Positions 8,710-12,159 of a DNA stretch of 12,159 nucleotides are shown in pieces. The first letter of the stretch is position 1. Every line of letters begins with the position of its first letter. Source of the stretch: Chloroflexota bacterium (lineage in GTDB: Bacteria > Chloroflexota > Limnocylindria > Limnocylindrales > CSP1-4); contig JAICUV010000089.1 of assembly GCA_025935655.1 (NCBI GenBank), positions 1 to 12,159 of the forward strand, given 5' to 3'. The notes beneath the pieces are model-generated. The model saw only the letters and a list, made by a program, of their open reading frames with translations. It was not told where the DNA came from and ran no database searches. The position numbers were made by a program, and so were the translations under genes.

Positions 8710-10419
8710 TCAGCCCTCGGCCTCGGGATCGCGCGCGGTCACGTTCACGACACCGTCGCCGGTGCCCGAGACGCGGGCGGCGAAGCCCGGCATGGTCGGG
8801 ATCGCATCGCGGAACGACAGGTCCGCGCGATGGGTCACGTTGAACACGAACTCGCCCTCGGGCCCGGACGCGACGGCGACGCCCTTGACGCCCGGGAGGC
8901 GGCCGAGATGGCGCTTGAAGCTCGCGATGCTGGCGACGGACACGAGGCCGCTCACGATCACCTGCGTCATCCGCTCCTCGTCGCCGACCGTGCCGTCGCC
9001 GTGGCCGGGCATGAGGCTGGCGAGCCGGTCCGCGTAGGACTCGGTGTCGAAGCCGCCGGCGTCCACGCGGGCGTTCATGGCGGCCGCAGCCTCCGGGTCG
9101 TAGTCCTGCTCGTCGGCCGTGCGACCGACCAGCAGCTCCGCGGCCGTCTCCGCGACATCCGCGGCGGCCTCGGCCTGGTCCGCGGATTCGGCGGCGGACT
9201 CGGCCGCGACGACGGCCTCTGCGGCGGCCTCGAGCGCGGCCATGATCGCGCCGCGATCGACCGGGTCACCGGCCTCGGCGTCGCTGCCCGCGGGGAAGCC
9301 GTCGGGGGTCTCGCCGGCGGCCCAGCGCGGGACGTCATCGCCGGCCTCCGCGTCCGCCTCACCGGCGGGCTCGGGCTCGGTCCAGCCGTTGGTCTCGTCA
9401 CCCCACGCGCTGGCGGCGGCGACGGTGTCACCGGTGCCGGCCGACTCCTCGGGGGGCGCGTACCAGTCGTCGACGGGGAGGGCCGGCTGCTCGGCCTCGA
9501 CGCCCGCGGTCTCGACGGCGGTCTCGGGCTCGACGGCCTCGGCCTCGACCGTCTCCGTGACGGCCTCCGGCTCGATGGTCTCCGCGACGGGTTCCGGCTC
9601 GATCGTCTCGACGACGGCCTCAGGCTGGACCATCTCGGCGACGGCCTCGGTCTCGACCGGGGTGATGTCCAGCGTGCCCAGGTCGGCCCACGCCTCGAAC
9701 GACGGCGTCTCGGGGACCTCCTCGGCCATGGTGGCCAGGCGGGCGGGATCGGTCTCGCGCTCGAGCCGTTCACGGTATGCGGCCATCGCGGCCTCGAAGC
9801 GGGCCACCTCCGCGTGGACCTCGTCGACGCGGCGCTCGACGGCGGCCGCGTGCCCGGCGAGCTCGTCCTCGAGCGTCGCCTTGCGGGCGGTGATCCGGGC
9901 GTCGGTCTCCTCGCGGATGCGCGCGATCTCCGCCTTCGACCACTCGCGGATCGCGGCGAGGTCCTCGTCGGAGCGCGACTTGAGCGCGGCCGCGCCGTCG
10001 GTCGAGGAGGAGCGGATCGCATCGACGACCTGCTGCGACTCCGTGGCGACCTGGTCCAGCGTCTGCGCCTGGGCGGCTTCGGCAGTCGCCCTGATCGCGG
10101 CCGACAGGTCGACCATCAGCTTTGAGGGCTTCCGCGGCGCGCTGGCCGGGGAGGGCGACTCGATGTCGATCATGGGGGACGTGTCCTCGGGTTCGGCGGT
10201 GGGGGTCGGGCTCGCCTCCGCGGGGCGCTGCTCCGTCCGGGTCAGGCCGAGTGCCGCGTTGAAGTCCGGCTTCGGCCAGGCGGGATCGACCGCCTCGGGA
10301 TCGACCGGCGCGGCGTCCTCGGTTGCGGCTGCGTCCGCGGCTTCGGGTGCGGCTTCCTCGTGGGAGCGGTCGGAGCTCCACGGAAGCCGGAAGCCCGAAC
10401 GGGTATCGGTTGACGCCAT
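8710..10419 (-). CDS. Acidic coiled-coil, low-complexity protein with C-terminal alpha/beta domain; probable partner of the ATPase
   Basis: A 569-residue protein of no recognised family. Order: N-terminal tail with FRLPWSS (10-16) and PDFNAALGLTRTE (51-63) inside an acidic Ala/Pro/Glu stretch to about 98; a charged heptad-like helix of about 100-235 (LSAAIRATAEAAQAQ through AAMAAYRERLERE), very likely coiled coil; four 9-residue repeats of the type VAETIEPEA (260-295); a disordered acidic stretch with a Trp here and there (about 296-390); an Ala/Glu helix (390-430); and a compact C-terminal domain (484-562), MTQVIVSGLVSVASIASFKR onward, whose beta-alpha-beta-beta-alpha-beta pattern suggests a ferredoxin-like fold without metal cysteines. 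There is no signal peptide or membrane segment, so it is probably cytoplasmic. It is first in an operon with the CpaE-type ATPase. A scaffold or cargo-adaptor role is inferred from architecture and coupling. The ATG has only GAGGA at 11 bases upstream. Confidence 0.85.
   Translation of the reverse strand: MASTDTRSGFRLPWSSDRSHEEAAPEAADAAATEDAAPVDPEAVDPAWPKPDFNAALGLTRTEQRPAEASPTPTAEPEDTSPMIDIESPSPASAPRKPSKLMVDLSAAIRATAEAAQAQTLDQVATESQQVVDAIRSSSTDGAAALKSRSDEDLAAIREWSKAEIARIREETDARITARKATLEDELAGHAAAVERRVDEVHAEVARFEAAMAAYRERLERETDPARLATMAEEVPETPSFEAWADLGTLDITPVETEAVAEMVQPEAVVETIEPEPVAETIEPEAVTETVEAEAVEPETAVETAGVEAEQPALPVDDWYAPPEESAGTGDTVAAASAWGDETNGWTEPEPAGEADAEAGDDVPRWAAGETPDGFPAGSDAEAGDPVDRGAIMAALEAAAEAVVAAESAAESADQAEAAADVAETAAELLVGRTADEQDYDPEAAAAMNARVDAGGFDTESYADRLASLMPGHGDGTVGDEERMTQVIVSGLVSVASIASFKRHLGRLPGVKGVAVASGPEGEFVFNVTHRADLSFRDAIPTMPGFAARVSGTGDGVVNVTARDPEAEG
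9535..9642 (-). repeat. Four 27-bp coding repeats (9-residue Val-Glu-Pro units)
   Basis: Within the coiled-coil gene, units VAEMVQPEA, VVETIEPEP, VAETIEPEA and VTETVEAEA follow one another without gaps, with weaker copies on both sides. At DNA level they are 27-base in-frame units. Such tracts form extended acidic linkers and change copy number easily. Confidence 0.8.
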
Positions 10420-10447
10420 GGGCCTAACGATCCTCGTAATGCAGGTA

Positions 10448-10461
10448 CGGCCTTCGGGCCG
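10448..10461. promoter_or_regulatory. UUCG-type mini hairpin in the divergent region
   Basis: CGGCC (10448-10452) and GGCCG (10457-10461) pair over a TTCG loop (plus-strand reading) in the leader region of the minus-strand coiled-coil gene. It is small and its function is unclear. Confidence 0.25.
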
Positions 10462-10508
10462 CTGGGGGCACCTTAGGCGGCGCGGTGGGCTGTGGTGGAG
10501 TCGCTAGA

Positions 10509-10536
10509 GGTACCAGCGGGGCATTCCGGTGGTACC
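10509..10536. promoter_or_regulatory. 28-bp imperfect palindrome between the coiled-coil gene and moaA
   Basis: GGTACCAGCGG (10509-10519) and CCGGTGGTACC (10526-10536) are reverse complements with one mismatch around a 6-base centre. The outer GGTACC boxes are themselves palindromic. It lies about 42 bases upstream of the moaA -10-like box and 90 bases from the divergent gene, where an operator for either would fit. It could instead be a hairpin in a longer moaA leader. Confidence 0.5.
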
Positions 10537-10577
10537 GCCGGGTGGGGTCGGTGCGCGTGCGCATCGGGCGCTGGGGC

Positions 10578-10583
10578 TACGAT
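10578..10583 (+). promoter_or_regulatory. Candidate -10 box (TACGAT) for a leaderless moaA
   Basis: TACGAT ends 6 bases before the ATG at 10590, placing transcription start on the A of the start codon. No Shine-Dalgarno sequence is seen. The arrangement matches that before the MscS gene. Confidence 0.5.
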
Positions 10584-10589
10584 GGGCCG

Positions 10590-11684
10590 ATGGATCCGCG
10601 TCCCGCACCCGGCATCGAAGGGGTCGTCCTCGGCCAGGGTGCGTCCTCGTCGTTCGACGGCCGGCCGGGCATGCCCGACCGGTTCGGACGAGCCCTGCGC
10701 GACCTGCGGATCTCGGTCACCGACCGCTGCAACTTCCGCTGCCCCTACTGCATGCCGGCCGAGGTCTTCGGGCGCGACTTCGCGTTCCTGCCCAAGGAGC
10801 TGGTGCTGTCCTTCGAGGAGATCACGCGGCTCGCGGGGATCTTCGTCGCCCTCGGCGTAGGCAAGCTGCGGATCACCGGCGGCGAGCCGCTCGTCCGGCG
10901 CGACCTCCCGGTGCTGATCTCGGATCTGGCGGCCCTGCGGACGCCGGAGGGCGATCCGGTCGACCTGACGCTGACCACGAACGGGTCGGCCCTGCGTGCG
11001 CTGGCCGGGCCCCTCGCGGAGGCCGGCCTGCAGCGGATCACGGTCTCGCTGGACTCGCTCGACGACGAGGTCTTCGGGACGATGAACGGCGTGGAGTTCC
11101 CGGTGTCCAAGGTCCTGGACGGGATCGCCGCCGCGCGGGCCGCGGGCCTCGCGCCGATCAAGGTCAACACGGTCGTGCGGCGGGGGATGAACGAGGCGTC
11201 GGTGCTGCCGCTCGCGCGCTGGGCACGATCCGAGGGACTCATCCTGCGGTTCATCGAGTACATGGACGTGGGTCACTCGAACGGCTGGCGCCTGGACGAC
11301 GTGGTGCCTGCCGCCGAGATCCTGGAGCTGATCGACGCCGAGCTGCCCCTGGAGCCGGTCGCCGCGCAGTACCGGGGCGAGGTCGCCGGGCGTTACGCGT
11401 TCCGCGATGGCTCCGGGGAGGTGGGGATCATCGCCTCGGTGAGCGCGCCGTTCTGCGGCGACTGCACGCGCGCGCGCCTGTCCGCGGAGGGTTCGCTGTA
11501 CACCTGCCTGTTCGCGGTCGCCGGGACGGACCTCAAGGGCCCGCTGCGCGCGGGCGCGACCGACGCCGAGCTGGCCGCCCTGGTCGAGTCCCTCTGGTCC
11601 GTTCGCGCCGACCGCTACTCCGAGCTCCGCAGCGCGGCCACGGAGAAGCTGCCGAAGGTGGAGATGTTCGCCCTCGGGGGGTGA
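10590..11684 (+). CDS. moaA: GTP 3',8-cyclase MoaA (molybdenum cofactor synthesis)
   Basis: A 364-residue radical-SAM enzyme that, with MoaC, converts GTP to cyclic pyranopterin monophosphate, the first step of molybdopterin synthesis. The N-terminal [4Fe-4S] cluster motif is CNFRCPYC (C47, C51, C54) in the hallmark context LRDLRISVTDRC; RITGGEPLVRRD (94-105) is the SAM-binding region. The second cluster uses C289 and C292 (PFCGDC) and C306 (YTCLF), followed by the C-terminal di-glycine (363-364) needed for catalysis in characterised MoaA. The start at 10590 gives about 27 residues before the usual MoaA beginning (MPDRFGRALRDLR; M28, ATG at 10671). It is kept because of the TACGAT box 6 bases upstream, but the shorter start is possible. 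No other molybdenum-cofactor genes are visible in the window, and no molybdoenzyme. Confidence 0.96.
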   Translation: MDPRPAPGIEGVVLGQGASSSFDGRPGMPDRFGRALRDLRISVTDRCNFRCPYCMPAEVFGRDFAFLPKELVLSFEEITRLAGIFVALGVGKLRITGGEPLVRRDLPVLISDLAALRTPEGDPVDLTLTTNGSALRALAGPLAEAGLQRITVSLDSLDDEVFGTMNGVEFPVSKVLDGIAAARAAGLAPIKVNTVVRRGMNEASVLPLARWARSEGLILRFIEYMDVGHSNGWRLDDVVPAAEILELIDAELPLEPVAAQYRGEVAGRYAFRDGSGEVGIIASVSAPFCGDCTRARLSAEGSLYTCLFAVAGTDLKGPLRAGATDAELAALVESLWSVRADRYSELRSAATEKLPKVEMFALGG

Positions 11685-11746
11685 GCAGCCCGGCGCGGCG
11701 CCGAACTCGGCCGCGCGCCCTCGCGCCCTCGCCCCGTTCCGTGCTC

Positions 11747-11782
11747 GCCGGCGCCCCGCGCTCCGTGCGCTCCGGCGCCGGC
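11747..11782 (+). terminator. GC-rich hairpin downstream of moaA
   Basis: GCCGGCGCC (11747-11755) and GGCGCCGGC (11774-11782) form a perfect 9-bp stem over an 18-base loop, 62 bases after the moaA stop. No T-run follows. It is the best terminator candidate for moaA. Confidence 0.45.
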
Positions 11783-11871
11783 CACTCCCGTGCGCGTCCC
11801 GATGAACGCAGGTGCGATGTGCCTCTGCAGTTCCCATGACCCGCCGGCAGCGGGCGTGCGATGGCTCGTTG

Positions 11872-11888
11872 TGCGCATCGGGTGCGCA
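11872..11888. repeat. Doubled TGCGCA palindrome
   Basis: TGCGCA occurs at 11872-11877 and 11883-11888, separated by TCGGG, so the whole 17 bases read as an inverted repeat. It could be an operator for the downstream helix-turn-helix gene or just composition. No other evidence. Confidence 0.35.
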
Positions 11889-12000
11889 GATCATGGATGG
11901 GCTCATCCCATCGCGCACGCGGGTGGCACGCGGTGGGCGGGCATCCCCTGAGCAGGCGCCGAAGCCGAGCATTTCCCACCTTGTTGCCTGTTTCGACCGA

Positions 12001-12036
12001 CACCCGGGCCGATAAGCCCCGGCAAAGGGGCGGGTG
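12001..12036 (+). other. Nested hairpin just upstream of the helix-turn-helix gene
   Basis: CACCC (12001-12005) can pair with GGGTG (12032-12036), enclosing an inner stem GCCCC (12016-12020) and GGGGC (12027-12031) with a GGCAAA loop and a one-sided bulge of about 10 bases. It is stable on paper but matches no riboswitch I know, and it overlaps the GCCGATAA element. Confidence 0.35.
12008..12015 (+). promoter_or_regulatory. GCCGATAA element resembling a sigma-28 (FliA/WhiG) -10 box
   Basis: GCCGATAA is an exact match to the -10 consensus of the flagellar/WhiG sigma class. The expected -35 (TAAA or CTCA about 15 bases upstream) is replaced by TGTT at 11989-11992, with a GTTT one base later. 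It lies 34 bases before the ATG at 12050. Suggestive only. Confidence 0.3.
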
Positions 12037-12049
12037 CCAGCATCAGGGC

Positions 12050-12159
12050 ATGGCGACGCGAGAGCGACCCGGCGACCGTGGGCGACGGCAGATCCGTCGC
12101 GACCGTTCGGACGTCCTCCGCGACCTTCGGGTCCGACGGCTCGCGCTCGGGCTGAGCCA
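12050..12159 (+). CDS. Probable helix-turn-helix (XRE-like) protein, N-terminal fragment
   Basis: From ATG at 12050 an open frame of 36 full codons runs off the window. It is very Arg-rich, and DVLRDLRVRRLALGLS (21-36) looks like the first helix of an XRE/Cro-type domain, where LRxxRxxxGLSQ is typical; the next base pair CA would suit Gln or His. No clear Shine-Dalgarno site is present; AGGG ends only two bases before ATG, and CAGCAT (12038-12043) 6 bases upstream weakly resembles the leaderless arrangement of moaA. Only a third or less of a usual domain is visible, so both the gene call and the family are tentative. Confidence 0.45.
   Translation, partial: MATRERPGDRGRRQIRRDRSDVLRDLRVRRLALGLS

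Larger units (their letters stand above)
11685..12049. other. Noncoding stretch rich in inverted repeats
   Basis: About 365 bases without a credible gene. Open frames here on either strand have Arg/Ala/Pro-rich translations typical of antisense or noncoding high-GC DNA, and they overlap moaA. Third-position bias fades after the moaA stop. It holds a hairpin at 11747-11782, CCCGC/GCGGG around 11840, a doubled TGCGCA at 11872-11888, a GGATG/CATCC stem at about 11894-11907, and a GCCGATAA box at 12008-12015. It could be a plain intergenic or leader region, or it could hide a small RNA. No known RNA family was recognised. Confidence 0.6.

Noticed and set aside
9535..9642. Possible CRISPR or noncoding satellite
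   Set aside because: Units are contiguous, 27 bases, in frame and degenerate at silent positions. This is a coding repeat, with no spacers.
8830..10507. Rightward open frames opposite the coiled-coil gene with Ser/Ala/Thr-rich or Gly/Leu/Asp-rich repeats
   Set aside because: The repetitive look comes from reading the Glu/Ala/Pro repeats backwards. The minus-strand frame has ordered domains and is coupled to the ATPase gene.
10485..10589. Extended moaA start at 10485
   Set aside because: The extra 35 residues have no similarity to MoaA and would overlap the palindrome and the promoter-like box.
10473..12003. Leftward open frames covering moaA and the following noncoding stretch
   Set aside because: No motif; mostly antisense to moaA. 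The part beyond moaA is too short and Arg-rich to support.
12001..12036. Riboswitch call for the nested hairpin
   Set aside because: Compared from memory with c-di-GMP, molybdenum cofactor and cobalamin motifs, and the conserved bases do not match. Kept only as an unexplained hairpin.

Overview
The window is very GC-rich (roughly 70% or more by eye), with strong G/C preference at third codon positions, several GTG/ATG genes with GGAGG-type ribosome sites, and other genes that seem to lack a leader. This fits a high-GC bacterium such as an actinomycete, a thermoleophilic actinobacterium or a high-GC Chloroflexota lineage. The sequence alone does not decide between these. No rRNA, tRNA, CRISPR array, insertion sequence or phage gene was seen. 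Ten protein genes are supported, two of them cut by the window ends.

Left part (1-3589): an FAD-dependent amine/amino-acid oxidase-like gene reads leftward off the edge. It is divergent from a class III PLP aminotransferase resembling glutamate-1-semialdehyde aminomutase, followed 28 bases later by an IclR-family regulator. The 251-base region between the divergent genes holds two copies, in opposite orientation, of a TGCGGGAT-NN-GCA quasi-palindrome. These are good candidate operators for the linked IclR protein. Together they look like a small inducible amine or amino-acid catabolic unit of unknown substrate.

Middle part (3590-7381): an MscS-type mechanosensitive channel with a probably leaderless start, then a full-length acetyl-CoA synthetase. 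Translationally coupled to the latter is a 244-residue protein of unknown function whose folded part looks like two tandem copies of a beta-rich unit. A perfect 11-bp hairpin separates this rightward run from the next, leftward pair.

Right part (7478-10419, minus strand): a two-gene operon encoding a coiled-coil, acidic, low-complexity protein and a CpaE/MinD/ParA-type ATPase with a degenerate receiver domain. No pilus or secretion genes are adjacent, so this may be an orphan positioning or scaffolding system. It is the most promising candidate for something undescribed. It is divergent from moaA (10590-11684, molybdenum cofactor synthesis), with a 28-bp palindrome between them. The last 475 bases hold a repeat-rich noncoding stretch, a GCCGATAA element resembling a sigma-28 (FliA/WhiG) minus-10 box, and the start of a probable helix-turn-helix protein.
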